From assembly GCF_003111685.1 (NCBI RefSeq), contig NZ_CP022189.1, positions 2,310,001-2,374,000 on the forward strand: DNA of 64,000 nt, in the 5' to 3' direction. This document shows, piece by piece, positions 1-8,758 of this stretch (position 1 is the stretch's first letter; each line of letters begins with the position of its first letter). A model generated the notes under the pieces. It had not been told where the DNA came from. It saw only the letters and a program-made list of their open reading frames with translations, and did not search any database. The translations under genes and the position numbers were made by a program. The DNA is from Alloyangia pacifica. Lineage in GTDB: Bacteria > Pseudomonadota > Alphaproteobacteria > Rhodobacterales > Rhodobacteraceae.

Positions 1-244
1 AGACGCCATTGTAGTTGACCCCGGCCGCCATCACGAGAACCAGCACCTCGGAGCTGTCGATCTCCCAGGTGTCGACCACCTCCTTCTGGAAGGACTGGTC
101 GGGCTCGCCATGACGCTCGCGGCGGATCGCCCAGGCGTACATCTGCTTCGGCACATGGCCGAGGGGCGGCATCTCGCCGATCTCGTAGAGGTCCTTCACC
201 GGTGTGTTGTAGGGCGCGATCTCGGTCTTGCTGTCGAGTGCCAT
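1..244 (-). CDS. ccr: crotonyl-CoA carboxylase/reductase, N-terminal part (runs off the window)
   Basis: The first 81 codons of Ccr, which reductively carboxylates crotonyl-CoA to ethylmalonyl-CoA with NADPH and is the hallmark enzyme of the ethylmalonyl-CoA pathway. The visible part carries the family N-terminus, including [20 protein letters not shown] and a [11 protein letters not shown] segment entering the GroES-like fold of MDR reductases. Two ATGs are adjacent; the one at 244 sits 5 nt behind a GGAGG and gives the usual MALD start, whereas the one at 247 leaves only 2 nt. It diverges from ecm, the enzyme two steps later in the pathway. The gene continues below coordinate 1, so the nucleotide-binding domain is not visible. 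Confidence 0.93.
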   Translation of the reverse strand, partial: MALDSKTEIAPYNTPVKDLYEIGEMPPLGHVPKQMYAWAIRRERHGEPDQSFQKEVVDTWEIDSSEVLVLVMAAGVNYNGV

Positions 245-247
245 CAT

Positions 248-570
248 GGCCTCCTTCCTCACTCCTGCGTCGCCCGCGCTGCAGTGCAGAATCGCGGGGC
301 TCCTCCCCTTCGAGATACAATTCATCGCGCAACATTGCAACTCTCATGGCTATCTTGGTGAAATTTTATAACTTAGTTGATACGGATCCGTGAGCCTGCG
401 TTCTCCCGAAACGCATGTATACTGGGTTTTCCGAGATGCCGCCCCTGCTGCAGCGCAGCTGAGGCTCTCCGCCGCGATGCGGCGAATTGACTGGACATTT
501 TATTTCCAATATCCACTCCAAACAGCAAGATGATTGCTCGCGAGATTCGAGCAGCTCAAGGGAGGATGAT
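248..570. promoter_or_regulatory. divergent ccr/ecm intergenic region
   Basis: A 323-nt gap between the divergent ccr and ecm starts that must hold both promoters. It is more AT-rich in its middle (about 340-385) than the genes around it. A short palindrome, CTGCA-G-TGCAG, lies near 279-289. No sigma-70 box could be assigned with confidence. An in-frame upstream extension of ecm (from 487) lies here but is not used as coding (see the ecm entry). Confidence 0.5.
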
Positions 571-2547
571 ATGAAGGACAGCACCAGCCCGCGCCAGCCC
601 GACCGCCCCTGGCTGATCCGCACCTATGCCGGACATTCCACCGCCAGCGCCTCCAACGCGCTCTACCGGTCCAATCTCGCCAAGGGGCAGACCGGGCTTT
701 CGGTGGCCTTCGATCTGCCGACCCAAACAGGGTATGACAGCGATCACGTGCTGGCCCGCGGCGAGGTCGGCAAGGTTGGCGTGCCGGTCTGCCACCTCGG
801 CGACATGCGCGCACTGTTCGACCAGATCCCGCTCGAGCAGATGAACACCTCGATGACGATCAACGCCACCGCCCCCTGGCTGTTGTCGCTCTATATCGCC
901 GTCGCGGAGGAACAGGGCGCGGAGATCGCGAACCTTCAGGGCACGGTGCAGAACGACCTGATCAAGGAATACCTCAGCCGCGGCACCTATATCTGCCCGC
1001 CGAAACCTTCGCTCAAGATGATCGGGGACGTGGCCGAGTATTGCTATGCCCATGTGCCCAAGTGGAACCCGATGAACGTCTGCTCCTATCATTTGCAAGA
1101 GGCTGGCGCGACACCCGAGCAGGAGTTGGCCTTTGCCCTCGCCACCGCCTGCGCAGTGCTGGACGAGCTGAGACCGCGGGTCGCCGCTGAGGATTTCGTG
1201 GCGCTCTGCGGACGCATCAGCTTTTTCGTCAACGCCGGGATCCGGTTTGTCACCGAGATGTGCAAGATGCGCGCCTTCGTCGATCGCTGGGACGAAATCC
1301 TGCAAGAGCGCTATGGGGTCGCCGATCCGAAATACCGGCGCTTCCGTTATGGCGTGCAGGTCAACAGCCTCGGGTTGACCGAGCAGCAGCCCGAAAACAA
1401 CGTCTATCGCATTCTCATTGAAATGCTGGCCGTCACCCTGTCGAAGAAAGCCCGCGCGCGCGCCGTGCAATTGCCCGCCTGGAATGAGGCGCTCGGCCTG
1501 CCCCGTCCCTGGGACCAGCAGTGGTCGATGCGGATGCAGCAGATCCTGGCCTATGAGACCGACCTGCTCGAATTCGACGATCTCTTCGACGGCAATCCCG
1601 CGGTGGATCGAAAGGTCGAGGAACTGAAGCAGGACGCGCGGGCCGAGCTGGCGAATATCGACTCGATGGGCGGCGCCATCGGCGCCATCGAATACATGAA
1701 AGCCCGGCTCGTCGACTCCAATGCGGACCGGCTCGGGCGTATCGAGCGCAATGAGACCACCGTGGTGGGCGTCAATCGCTGGACGGATGCCGAACCTTCC
1801 CCGCTGGTTGGCGAAGACGGTGGAATCATGGTGGTGGACCCTGCGGTCGAGCACGAGCAAATCTCTCGGCTTGGAGACTGGCGTGCCGCCCGCAATGCCG
1901 GTGCCGTGACCGCGGCGCTGGCCGAATTGCGCCGCGCCGCCTCGGCGGGGGAGAACATCATGCCCGCCTCGATCGCCTGCGCAAAGGCGGGGGTCACAAC
2001 CGGCGAATGGGCAGGGGAAATGCGCGCCGTACACGGGGAATATCGCGGCCCGACCGGCGTCGCCAAGGCCGTCTCCAACCGCACGGAGGGGCTTGAGGAC
2101 CTGCGTGCCGCAGTCGATGCGGTCAGCGACCGACTGGGCACCCGCCTGCGCTTTCTCGTTGGAAAACCCGGTCTCGACGGGCATTCGAACGGCGCCGAGC
2201 AGATCGCTTTCCGGGCGCGCGATTGTGGCATGGAGATAGACTATGACGGAATTCGGTTAACTCCTGAACAGATTGTTTCGCAAGCCCGCACTGGCGCGCA
2301 TGTCATAGGGCTTTCCATTCTTTCGGGTAGTCACATTCCGTTGATTTCCGATATTCTGGAAAAAATGCGCGCTGAAGGGCTTGCGCATATTCCGGTGGTG
2401 GTTGGCGGCATCATCCCCGACGAAGACGCCAAACGGCTTCTCGCCTGCGGCGTTGCGCGCGTTTACACGCCCAAAGACTTTGAGTTGAACAAGATAATGC
2501 AGGACATCATCACCCTCGCGGATCCCGAGAGCGTCGCCGCGCAATAG
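571..2547 (+). CDS. ecm: (2R)-ethylmalonyl-CoA mutase
   Basis: Coenzyme B12-dependent mutase (658 aa) that converts ethylmalonyl-CoA to methylsuccinyl-CoA in the ethylmalonyl-CoA pathway. The N-terminal two-thirds is the methylmalonyl-CoA-mutase-type barrel (IRTYAGHSTA near the start, then AFDLPTQTGYDSDH). The C-terminal domain binds cobalamin through a DxHxxG motif at residues 536-541 (D536, H538, G541). The start at 571 was chosen because GGAGG lies 5 nt upstream; a further in-frame ATG at 487 would add 28 Ser/Asp-rich residues foreign to the family. Pairing with divergent ccr separates it from plain methylmalonyl-CoA mutase. Codon use turns AT-rich from about 2230 to 2500. Confidence 0.95.
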   Translation: MKDSTSPRQPDRPWLIRTYAGHSTASASNALYRSNLAKGQTGLSVAFDLPTQTGYDSDHVLARGEVGKVGVPVCHLGDMRALFDQIPLEQMNTSMTINATAPWLLSLYIAVAEEQGAEIANLQGTVQNDLIKEYLSRGTYICPPKPSLKMIGDVAEYCYAHVPKWNPMNVCSYHLQEAGATPEQELAFALATACAVLDELRPRVAAEDFVALCGRISFFVNAGIRFVTEMCKMRAFVDRWDEILQERYGVADPKYRRFRYGVQVNSLGLTEQQPENNVYRILIEMLAVTLSKKARARAVQLPAWNEALGLPRPWDQQWSMRMQQILAYETDLLEFDDLFDGNPAVDRKVEELKQDARAELANIDSMGGAIGAIEYMKARLVDSNADRLGRIERNETTVVGVNRWTDAEPSPLVGEDGGIMVVDPAVEHEQISRLGDWRAARNAGAVTAALAELRRAASAGENIMPASIACAKAGVTTGEWAGEMRAVHGEYRGPTGVAKAVSNRTEGLEDLRAAVDAVSDRLGTRLRFLVGKPGLDGHSNGAEQIAFRARDCGMEIDYDGIRLTPEQIVSQARTGAHVIGLSILSGSHIPLISDILEKMRAEGLAHIPVVVGGIIPDEDAKRLLACGVARVYTPKDFELNKIMQDIITLADPESVAAQ

Positions 2548-2635
2548 CGTAAAATCCCGCAGAAGAAGAGCAAAAAGAACAGGCGGCTCACGGTGACTGT
2601 GAGTGGTCAATAGCCTCTTTATACAAAATCTAGAA

Positions 2636-2664
2636 TTGACACAAAGCGTGCACTTGCGGAATAG
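2636..2664 (+). promoter_or_regulatory. possible sigma-70 promoter for the H-NS/deoD pair
   Basis: A perfect -35 hexamer TTGACA at 2636-2641 is followed after 17 nt by a weak -10-like GAATAG at 2659-2664, in the unusually AT-rich gap between ecm and the H-NS gene. The -35 match is good and the -10 is poor, so this is only a candidate. Confidence 0.35.
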
Positions 2665-2707
2665 CTCCGGATAGCCAATTTTATTGGCACAGAAAACGGA
2701 GACAATC

Positions 2708-3019
2708 GTGAATATTGACCTTGATACCCTGTCCAAGGACGAGTTGAAGCAGCTAAAGGCCGACGTGGATAAAGCTCTGGCTACCATAGACGCGCGCCGC
2801 AAGGCGGAAGCAAAGCGCGCAGCCGAGCAGGTCGCCAAGGAATTCGGATACTCGTTGGACGAAATCATTGCCGCTGGCGGCACCAAGGGCTCCAAAGGCG
2901 CCCCTAAATACGCAAACCCGTCCGATCCGGCGCAGACCTGGACCGGTCGTGGTCGCAAACCGAACTGGGTGATCGAAGCGCTTGACGAGGGCAAATCGCT
3001 CGAAGATCTCGCGCTCTGA
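2708..3019 (+). CDS. H-NS family (HvrA/SpbA-like) nucleoid protein
   Basis: A 103-aa H-NS-type DNA-binding protein. Residues 1-45 form a charged helical oligomerisation region ([16 protein letters not shown]). The C-terminal DNA-binding segment carries the family core TWTGRGRKP at residues 77-85. It resembles Rhodobacter HvrA and SpbA, which modulate photosynthesis and nitrogen-fixation genes; which of these roles applies cannot be told here. The start is a GTG at 2708 with GGAG 6 nt upstream; an upstream TTG at 2684 would add 8 residues without a ribosome binding site. Its stop overlaps the deoD start (TGATG), so the two are translationally coupled. Confidence 0.88.
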   Translation: MNIDLDTLSKDELKQLKADVDKALATIDARRKAEAKRAAEQVAKEFGYSLDEIIAAGGTKGSKGAPKYANPSDPAQTWTGRGRKPNWVIEALDEGKSLEDLAL

Positions 3020-3723
3020 TGACCGTCCATATCGGAGCAAAGCCCGGCGATATCGCCGAAACGGTTCTGATGCCCGGCGATCCACTGCGCGCGAAATGGG
3101 TGGCTGAAACGTTTCTGGAAAACGCGGACTGCGTCAACCAGGTGCGCGGCATGTATGGTTTCACCGGGTTCTGGAAAGGAAACCGGGTCTCCGTCCATGG
3201 CTCCGGCATGGGCATGCCGAGCCTGTCCATCTACGCCAACGAACTGATCCGGGACTACGGGGCGAAGACCCTGATCCGGATCGGTTCCTGCGGCGCGATG
3301 CAGCACAGTGTCTCGGTGCGGGACGTCATCCTTGCGATGACGGCCAGCAGCCTGTCTACCCCGTCGCGGGGCATCTTCCGCGAGGTGAACTTCGCACCCT
3401 GCGCCGATTACGGCCTGCTGCGCGCCGCCGCCGAGGCCGCAGCGCGCATCGGAGCGAAAACCCATGTGGGCGGGATCTATTCCGCTGACGTGTTCTACGA
3501 CGAACGCCCCGATCTGACCGAGATCATGACCCGTCACGGCATCCTCGGCGTCGAGATGGAAGCGGCCGAACTCTACAATCTCGCGGCGCGCCACGGCGTG
3601 CGTGCGCTCGCCGTGCTCACCGTTTCGGACCATCTCCTCACCCATGAGGCCCTGCCGGCGGAAGAGCGCCAAAGCTCCTTTGCCGAGATGGTCGAGATCG
3701 CGCTCGAGGCAGCCTTCGCCTGA
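3019..3723 (+). CDS. deoD: purine-nucleoside phosphorylase DeoD
   Basis: Phosphorolyses purine (deoxy)ribonucleosides to base and (deoxy)ribose-1-phosphate in cytosolic purine salvage. The 234 aa match the DeoD trimer-of-dimers class: a phosphate-binding [15 protein letters not shown] segment near residue 20, [16 protein letters not shown] near 65, and the substrate-binding [10 protein letters not shown] near 175. The ATG overlaps the H-NS stop by one base, so expression is probably coupled to the regulator gene upstream. A GC-rich hairpin follows. Confidence 0.95.
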   Translation: MTVHIGAKPGDIAETVLMPGDPLRAKWVAETFLENADCVNQVRGMYGFTGFWKGNRVSVHGSGMGMPSLSIYANELIRDYGAKTLIRIGSCGAMQHSVSVRDVILAMTASSLSTPSRGIFREVNFAPCADYGLLRAAAEAAARIGAKTHVGGIYSADVFYDERPDLTEIMTRHGILGVEMEAAELYNLAARHGVRALAVLTVSDHLLTHEALPAEERQSSFAEMVEIALEAAFA

Positions 3724-3726
3724 GGT

Positions 3727-3750
3727 GCGGGCGGGACAGAGCGCCCGCCC
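3727..3750. terminator. GC hairpin between deoD and the DUF1989 gene
   Basis: GCGGGCG at 3727-3733 can pair with CGCCCGC at 3742-3748 (8-nt loop); an alternative register pairs GGGCGGG with CCCGCCC. It lies between convergent genes and lacks a clear U-tract on either strand, so termination efficiency is uncertain. Confidence 0.5.
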
Positions 3751-3797
3751 GGCTGATCCTTCCCAGCCTTACCAGCCAGCTCTCCCCGCGGGCCTGG

Positions 3798-4658
3798 TCA
3801 CATGCCGTGGCTGCGGTCGTACCCGTTGCGCGCGGGCGGCTGCCAGCCCTCCAGCGCGCCCTCTGGCACTCTCAGGATGTCCACCTCCAGCGGCGCGCAA
3901 CGCGCCCTGTCCGAGCTGTGCTCGCTGGCGCAATCGCCACCTGGACAGGCGCTCAGCGCGCCCAGCAGCTCGATCTCGGCGAAGAACGTCAGGAAATCGC
4001 CGGGGCGAACCGGGCTCGCCTTCATAAAGTACTGGCCGGTGTCGCGGGTGAAGCCAGTGCACATGAAGACGTTCAGCACGTCATGCACCTCGCGCGCCGC
4101 CGCCTCGGCCGAGAGCCCCGTCGCCCCCGCCAGTGCCCGCGTCAGGTTGGAATGGCAGCAATGGTGGTACTGATCGCCGCCGCTCAACAGGTGATGCGTG
4201 TGCGGATCGCAGCGCGTTCCGATCACGTCATGCACTGAGCCGCCGTATTCATCGATGCCGTACCAGCCGAGGCTGTCCTCGACGATGGTCGCCATGGGCC
4301 GCAGGTCGGGAAAACTCGACCACATACGCGCGCCGGTGGTCAGATGCGTGCCATGCAGCGCGCGCGTCTTGCCCGAATAGAAGCGCTCCGAGAGGTCCGC
4401 GGCATTCCACAGGTTGAGATCGCCCACCTGCGGCGCCTCGACGCTGCGGATGCGAAAGAAGCCCCCCGCGGGCACCCGGAAGGCACAAGCCTCGCGCGGC
4501 GCAGCGACAACGGTCTCAACCAGCTCCGCCTGCGCCAGCGCCGCGCGGTAGAGCGCCATATCCGGCACGGGCAGGGTCTCGGTGGGATAGCAGATCACCG
4601 GGGGCACAGCCCGGCGGGCCTCGGCGTCCTTCGGCGGTGCGATTGGGGTCTCGGTCAT
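3798..4658 (-). CDS. DUF1989 (urea carboxylase-associated) family protein
   Basis: A 286-aa protein of the DUF1989 / urea-carboxylase-associated family. Members sit next to urea amidolyase or amino-acid catabolism genes, but the reaction is not established for this copy. Visible features are the N-terminal beta-rich half (AFRVPAGGFFRIRSVEAPQVGDLN) and a Cys/His cluster CDPHTHHLLSGG...YHHCCHSN in the middle that may bind metal. The start at 4658 gives MTETPI with an AGAGGAG upstream; the ORF could extend 25 codons further without support. No urea or amidase gene is adjacent here. Confidence 0.82.
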   Translation of the reverse strand: MTETPIAPPKDAEARRAVPPVICYPTETLPVPDMALYRAALAQAELVETVVAAPREACAFRVPAGGFFRIRSVEAPQVGDLNLWNAADLSERFYSGKTRALHGTHLTTGARMWSSFPDLRPMATIVEDSLGWYGIDEYGGSVHDVIGTRCDPHTHHLLSGGDQYHHCCHSNLTRALAGATGLSAEAAAREVHDVLNVFMCTGFTRDTGQYFMKASPVRPGDFLTFFAEIELLGALSACPGGDCASEHSSDRARCAPLEVDILRVPEGALEGWQPPARNGYDRSHGM

Positions 4659-4723
4659 CCTGTGGCTCCTCTTTGCCATCAGAAGACCCGCCGCCCCCGC
4701 GAGGCGCAAGCCTGCCCCACCTC

Positions 4724-4762
4724 CTAAGAGCAAATATCATGGGGGAGGCCCCGAAAGGGGAC
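4724..4762 (-). repeat. Rhodobacteraceae-type intergenic repeat, copy A
   Basis: Read on the minus strand: a small CCCC-TTTC-GGGG hairpin, then TCCCCCATGATATTTGCTC. It shares its layout (GC hairpin, C-run, then G-RTAYTT) with sequences at 32101-32160 and 44801-44861. I recognise this layout from memory as a common intergenic repeat of roseobacter genomes; it was not checked by search. Confidence 0.45.
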
Positions 4763-4827
4763 GGCGGCAGTGCTCGCTCTGTCGCTCGCGCCCTGCGCCG
4801 GCACCCCTGCCCCGACCGTCGTCGGCC

Positions 4828-5025
4828 TCAGTTCGTCTGGCGCAGGCAGATGTCGGGGGTCTGGCCGCGCGGCCCCGTGGTGGTGGCGCCGCACTGCACA
4901 CAGGTCCAGCTGCTCTCGCCCGCGCCGCGGCGTTCGCGCCATCGGCATTTGCGCGTGTCGCCGTGGCGGTAGTTGAAGACCAGCAGCACGATCACCGCAA
5001 CGACAAAGACCCCCGCGAAGATCAT
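4828..5025 (-). CDS. small membrane-anchored CxxC protein (unknown function)
   Basis: A 65-aa protein with one N-terminal membrane segment (about residues 2-18, IFAGVFVVAVIVLLVF) followed by NYRHGDTRKCRWRERRG and a WTCVQCGATT zinc-ribbon-like half-site with a second Cys near the C-terminus. I recall similar short proteins from other Rhodobacteraceae, which supports it as a real gene. A GAGG lies 6 nt before the ATG. It appears monocistronic and its function is unknown. Confidence 0.7.
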   Translation of the reverse strand: MIFAGVFVVAVIVLLVFNYRHGDTRKCRWRERRGAGESSWTCVQCGATTTGPRGQTPDICLRQTN

Positions 5026-5108
5026 CGGGGGCCTCGGTCAGTCGGGCTTGATTGGCAGGCGAGGCGCATGGTCAAAACCCTAGCGCGAGGCGCCGCCGGC
5101 AACCACCC

Positions 5109-5270
5109 TCAGGCGGCGCGGTAATAGTCCAGCGTACCCAGATCGGCGGTCACATCCTTGTGCGCGACCTGCACGAGCACGGGCTCGGGCTGGTAGTAGG
5201 CGAAGGCCTGCTCGAGCGCGTCGAGGGCTTCACGGGCGGTGGTATCGGTCTTTGCAGCGGTGCTGGTCAT
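5109..5270 (-). CDS. conserved 53-aa protein (unknown function)
   Basis: Short ORF, MTSTAAKTDTTAREALDALE at the start and ending DLGTLDYYRAA. It is acidic, probably helical in the first half, with a tyrosine-rich middle (FAYYQPEP) and end. There is no signal peptide or membrane segment. The predicted start at 5270 lacks a strong Shine-Dalgarno match (AAGGATTGACGCT upstream). Codon use is typical of the surrounding genes (GC-rich third positions), which supports coding. It lies just beyond the sdh operon terminator on the same strand. Confidence 0.65.
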   Translation of the reverse strand: MTSTAAKTDTTAREALDALEQAFAYYQPEPVLVQVAHKDVTADLGTLDYYRAA

Positions 5271-5403
5271 AGCGTCAATCCTTGATCTCTCGATCTCCTC
5301 CCGTCCGCTTCCCTAGATAGGGCTTCGCGCAGGGTGGCACACCCGCCGATGCTGCAACCACGCTCTGCGCTGAGCGCAACGGTGCACCGCGAGACCGGGC
5401 ACG

Positions 5404-5435
5404 AAAAAACGCCGCGCCCTGCGGGCACGGCGTTT
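5404..5435 (-). terminator. intrinsic terminator of the sdh operon
   Basis: On the minus strand AAACGCCG (5435-5428) pairs with CGGCGTTT (5414-5407), extended by an inner CCC/GGG stem after one mismatch, and runs into a T6 tract (5409-5404). It sits 22 nt after the sdhB stop codon and is a convincing Rho-independent terminator. Confidence 0.85.
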
Positions 5436-5457
5436 CGGGATTGCGCGGCGCTCTGGC

Positions 5458-6237
5458 TCAGACGTGCCGGTTCAGCATCATCTTCTTGATCTCGGAGATC
5501 GCTTTCGCCGGGTTCAGACCCTTCGGGCAGGTCTTGGCGCAGTTCATGATCGTGTGGCAGCGATAGAGCTTGAACGGGTCCTCGAGCTGATCGAGGCGCT
5601 CGCCGGTGGCTTCGTCGCGGCTGTCGATGATCCAGCGGTAGGCGTGCAGCAGTGCCGCCGGGCCGAGGTAGCGGTCGGAGTTCCACCAGTAGCTCGGGCA
5701 GGCGGTCGAGCACGAGGCGCACATGACGCACTCATAAAGACCGTCGAGCTTCTTGCGGTCCTCGATGGACTGCCGCCACTCCTTCTGGGGACGGTTGGTC
5801 TTGGTTTCCAGCCAGGGCATGATCGAGGCGTGCTGGGCATAGAAATGCGTCAGATCGGGGATCAGGTCCTTGACCACCGGCATGTGCGGCAGCGGGTAGA
5901 TCTTCACGTCGCCCTTGACCTCATCGAGGCCGTAGATGCAGGCGAGGGTGTTGATCCCGTCGATGTTCATCGCGCAGGAGCCGCAGATCCCTTCGCGGCA
6001 GGAGCGGCGGAAGGTCAGCGTCGGATCGATCTCGTTCTTGATCTTGATCAGCGCGTCCAGGACCATCGGACCGCATTTGTCCATGTCGAGGAAATACGTG
6101 TCGACCCGCGGGTTCTCGCCGTCATCGGGGTTCCAGCGGTAGATCTTGAACGCCCGCACGTTGGTCGCGCCCTCGGGCTTCGGCCAGGTTTTGCCGGTGC
6201 GGATCTTGGAGTTCTTGGGAAGTGTGAATTGAACCAT
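5458..6237 (-). CDS. sdhB: succinate dehydrogenase iron-sulfur subunit
   Basis: The 259-aa iron-sulfur subunit of complex II passes electrons from SdhA-bound FAD to the membrane quinone site. Cysteine sets for the [2Fe-2S] cluster (CREGICGSC near residue 74, with a further Cys downstream), the [4Fe-4S] cluster ([12 protein letters not shown]) and the [3Fe-4S] cluster ([14 protein letters not shown]) are all present. It is the last gene of sdhCDA-lipoprotein-sdhB and is followed by the operon terminator. Length and residues are normal for the alphaproteobacterial enzyme. Confidence 0.97.
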   Translation of the reverse strand: MVQFTLPKNSKIRTGKTWPKPEGATNVRAFKIYRWNPDDGENPRVDTYFLDMDKCGPMVLDALIKIKNEIDPTLTFRRSCREGICGSCAMNIDGINTLACIYGLDEVKGDVKIYPLPHMPVVKDLIPDLTHFYAQHASIMPWLETKTNRPQKEWRQSIEDRKKLDGLYECVMCASCSTACPSYWWNSDRYLGPAALLHAYRWIIDSRDEATGERLDQLEDPFKLYRCHTIMNCAKTCPKGLNPAKAISEIKKMMLNRHV

Positions 6238-6246
6238 GTCGCTCTC

Positions 6247-6555
6247 CTATCGGATGAGGGCCGGCAGCCCCTCGGCTGCCAGGCAGGTCAGGGTCTCGGG
6301 CTTCGAGACGATGTCGGAAACCACCTCGACGGTGCTCGCGGTCGGCCCGGTGACGCTGTCGGCGGCCAGCGCGTAGATCTGCGTGGACGACGCATTGTCG
6401 ATCACGCAATCCAGCGCCGGTTCCACCGGCAGGCCGGGGTACTTGTCCGCCACGACGCGGGCGACCGTCGATTTCGCGGCCTGCCGCGCAATCTGGTCTT
6501 GCGTCTGGGGCGAACAGGCCGCCAGCACGAGGACGAGGCCGAGAGCCGCGCGCAT
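6247..6555 (-). CDS. small lipoprotein encoded inside the sdh operon
   Basis: A 102-aa predicted lipoprotein: signal peptide [14 protein letters not shown] with a lipobox (L-A-A-C, Cys14), then a soluble periplasmic domain with two further cysteines (in LDCVID and LTCLAAEG) that could form a disulfide. Its ATG overlaps the sdhA stop (ATGA) and it ends 9 nt before sdhB, so it is translationally embedded between the two catalytic subunits. The function is unknown. The position suggests a link to complex II, but nothing in the sequence shows one. Confidence 0.8.
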   Translation of the reverse strand: MRAALGLVLVLAACSPQTQDQIARQAAKSTVARVVADKYPGLPVEPALDCVIDNASSTQIYALAADSVTGPTASTVEVVSDIVSKPETLTCLAAEGLPALIR

Positions 6556-8357
6556 CAGAACGTCCGTGCCTTCGGCGCGATCTTCTTCAGCGAGATGCCG
6601 CCCTCGGCTTCGGTGGTCAGCGGGTCGACAACCACCGGGCGGTAGCTGAGTTCGACCTTGTTGCCCTCGACGCGGCTGATGGTGTGCACGCGCCAGTTCT
6701 CGTCGTCCCGGTTGGCGAAGTCCTCGTGCGCGTGGGCGCCGCGGCTCTCGTGCCGCGCTTCTGCACCCACGATGGTCGCGATCGCGTTCGGCATGAGGTT
6801 GGTCAGCTCGAGGCTTTCCATCAGGTCCGAGTTCCAAATCAGCGAGCGGTCGGTGACCTTGATGTCGCCCAGCTTGCCGGCGATCTCGGTCATCTTTTCC
6901 TTGCCGTCCTTCAGCGTCTCGGAGGCGCGGAACACGGCGGCATCTGCCTGCATGGTGCGCTGCATCTCGAGACGCAGCTCGGCGGTCGGGATCGCGCCCG
7001 AGGCGTTGCGCACGCCGTCGAACCGGTCGAAGGCCTTGTCGATCTGCGATTTCGGCGCGGTCGGCACGGCGCCCGAACGGTCCACCACTTCGCCGGCGCG
7101 GATCGCGGCGGCGCGGCCGAAGACCACGAGGTCGATCAGCGAGTTGGAGCCGAGGCGGTTCGCCCCGTGCACCGAGGCGCAGCCCGCCTCGCCCACGGCC
7201 ATCAGGCCCGGCACGACAGCGTTCGGATTCTCGCCGGTCGGGTTCAGCACCTCGCCCCAGTAGTTCGTGGGAATGCCGCCCATGTTGTAGTGCACGGTTG
7301 GCAGAACCGGGATCGGCTCTTTCGTCACGTCCACGCCGGCGAAGATCTTCGCGCTTTCCGAGATGCCCGGCAGACGCTCGGCGAGCGCTTCCTTGGGCAG
7401 GTGCGCAAGGTTCAGGTGGATATGGTCGCCATGCTCGCCCACGCCGCGGCCTTCGCGGATTTCCATGGTCATGCAGCGCGAGACGTAATCGCGCGGCGCG
7501 AGGTCCTTGTACTGGGGCGCGTAGCGCTCCATGAACCGCTCGCCATCCTTGTTGGTCAGGTAGCCGCCTTCGCCGCGGGCGCCCTCGGTGATCAGGCAGC
7601 CCGAGCCGTAGATGCCGGTCGGGTGGAACTGCACGAATTCCATGTCCTGCAGCGGCAGGCCCGCACGAGCCACCATACCGCCGCCGTCACCGGTGCAGGT
7701 GTGTGCCGAGGTGGCCGAGAAGTAGGCCCGGCCGTAACCGCCGGTGGCCAGCACGACCATCTTGGCGTTGAAGACGTGGAAGGTGCCGTCGTCGAGCTTC
7801 CAGCACAGCACGCCCTTGCAGACGCCGTCTTCCATCAGCAGGTCGATCGCGAAATATTCGATGTAGAACTCGGCGTTGTTCTTCAGCGACTGGCCATAGA
7901 GCGTGTGCAGGATGGCGTGGCCGGTTCTGTCGGCCGCGGCGCAGGTGCGCTGCACGGCGGGGCCTTCACCGAACTCGGTGGTGTGGCCGCCGAAGGGGCG
8001 CTGGTAGATCTTGCCTTCCTCGGTGCGCGAGAAGGGCACGCCGTAGTGCTCGAGCTCGTAAACCGCGGCGGGGGCGGACCGGGCGAGGTATTCCATTGCG
8101 TCGGTGTCGCCGAGCCAGTCGGAGCCCTTCACCGTGTCGTACATGTGCCACTGCCAGTTGTCCGGGCCCATGTTCGCCAGCGAGGCGGCGATGCCGCCCT
8201 GCGCCGCGACGGTGTGCGAGCGGGTCGGGAAGACCTTGGTCACGCAGGCGGTGCGAAGGCCCTGCTCTGCCATGCCGAGGGTGGCGCGCAGGCCGGCGCC
8301 GCCGGCCCCCACGACCACGACGTCATAATCATGCGTCTCGTATTCGTATGCAGCCAT
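6555..8357 (-). CDS. sdhA: succinate dehydrogenase flavoprotein subunit
   Basis: The 600-aa catalytic subunit that oxidises succinate to fumarate. The N-terminal FAD-binding motif is [11 protein letters not shown] (about residues 15-25). The His that attaches FAD covalently is in [15 protein letters not shown], and the HPTGI and [19 protein letters not shown] segments are present. The C-terminal helical domain is complete (ends in [10 protein letters not shown]...). It sits 15 nt after sdhD and overlaps the following lipoprotein gene by 3 nt. Confidence 0.98.
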   Translation of the reverse strand: MAAYEYETHDYDVVVVGAGGAGLRATLGMAEQGLRTACVTKVFPTRSHTVAAQGGIAASLANMGPDNWQWHMYDTVKGSDWLGDTDAMEYLARSAPAAVYELEHYGVPFSRTEEGKIYQRPFGGHTTEFGEGPAVQRTCAAADRTGHAILHTLYGQSLKNNAEFYIEYFAIDLLMEDGVCKGVLCWKLDDGTFHVFNAKMVVLATGGYGRAYFSATSAHTCTGDGGGMVARAGLPLQDMEFVQFHPTGIYGSGCLITEGARGEGGYLTNKDGERFMERYAPQYKDLAPRDYVSRCMTMEIREGRGVGEHGDHIHLNLAHLPKEALAERLPGISESAKIFAGVDVTKEPIPVLPTVHYNMGGIPTNYWGEVLNPTGENPNAVVPGLMAVGEAGCASVHGANRLGSNSLIDLVVFGRAAAIRAGEVVDRSGAVPTAPKSQIDKAFDRFDGVRNASGAIPTAELRLEMQRTMQADAAVFRASETLKDGKEKMTEIAGKLGDIKVTDRSLIWNSDLMESLELTNLMPNAIATIVGAEARHESRGAHAHEDFANRDDENWRVHTISRVEGNKVELSYRPVVVDPLTTEAEGGISLKKIAPKARTF

Positions 8358-8372
8358 CTTTCAGTCTTTCTC

Positions 8373-8744
8373 TCAGAGGGCAATCTTGGCGAGCGCGAAG
8401 AGGCCGGCGGCGGTCAGCGACCAGCACAGGCCGACAACCAGCATGAGCAGCAGCTTGCGCGTGGTCCCCGAGGTGTAATCCTCGAGCATCACGCGGGCCC
8501 CTTTCTGGAAGTGCTGCAGGCCGACGACCAGCACGAGGCCGGTCAGGATCGCCACGAAGGGCTTCTGGAAGGTCGCCAGCGCAGCCTCGTAGCCGGAGCC
8601 GAGCGCGTTGCCGAAGATGAAGAGGAAGGTCGGGACCAAGAAGGCGAGCGCGACGGCGCTGACGATCATGTGCCAATGGTGTTCCGCGCCGGAATGGGCC
8701 GAGCCTTTGCCAACGGCGCGCTTGCGGTCGGTCAGATAACGCAT
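8373..8744 (-). CDS. sdhD: succinate dehydrogenase hydrophobic membrane anchor subunit
   Basis: A 123-aa subunit with three membrane segments (about residues 26-46, 63-80 and 98-119) that, with SdhC, holds haem b and the ubiquinone site. The family start MRYLTDRKRAVGKGSAHSG is seen. Candidate haem or quinone-site histidines are in the EHHWHMIVS and GLQHFQKGAR segments. The gene sits 14 nt after sdhC and 15 nt before sdhA. It was chosen from inside a longer open frame because the ATG at 8744 gives the family length. Confidence 0.93.
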   Translation of the reverse strand: MRYLTDRKRAVGKGSAHSGAEHHWHMIVSAVALAFLVPTFLFIFGNALGSGYEAALATFQKPFVAILTGLVLVVGLQHFQKGARVMLEDYTSGTTRKLLLMLVVGLCWSLTAAGLFALAKIAL

Positions 8745-8758
8745 GTCTGTCGCCTCCC

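Noticed and set aside
487..570. Upstream extension of ecm starting at 487
   Set aside because: Adds Ser/Asp-rich residues not seen in the family, with no ribosome binding site, while ATG 571 has GGAGG at 5 nt.
556..2184. 542-codon minus-strand open frame opposite ecm
   Set aside because: Shadow frame of ecm; no family match in its translation.
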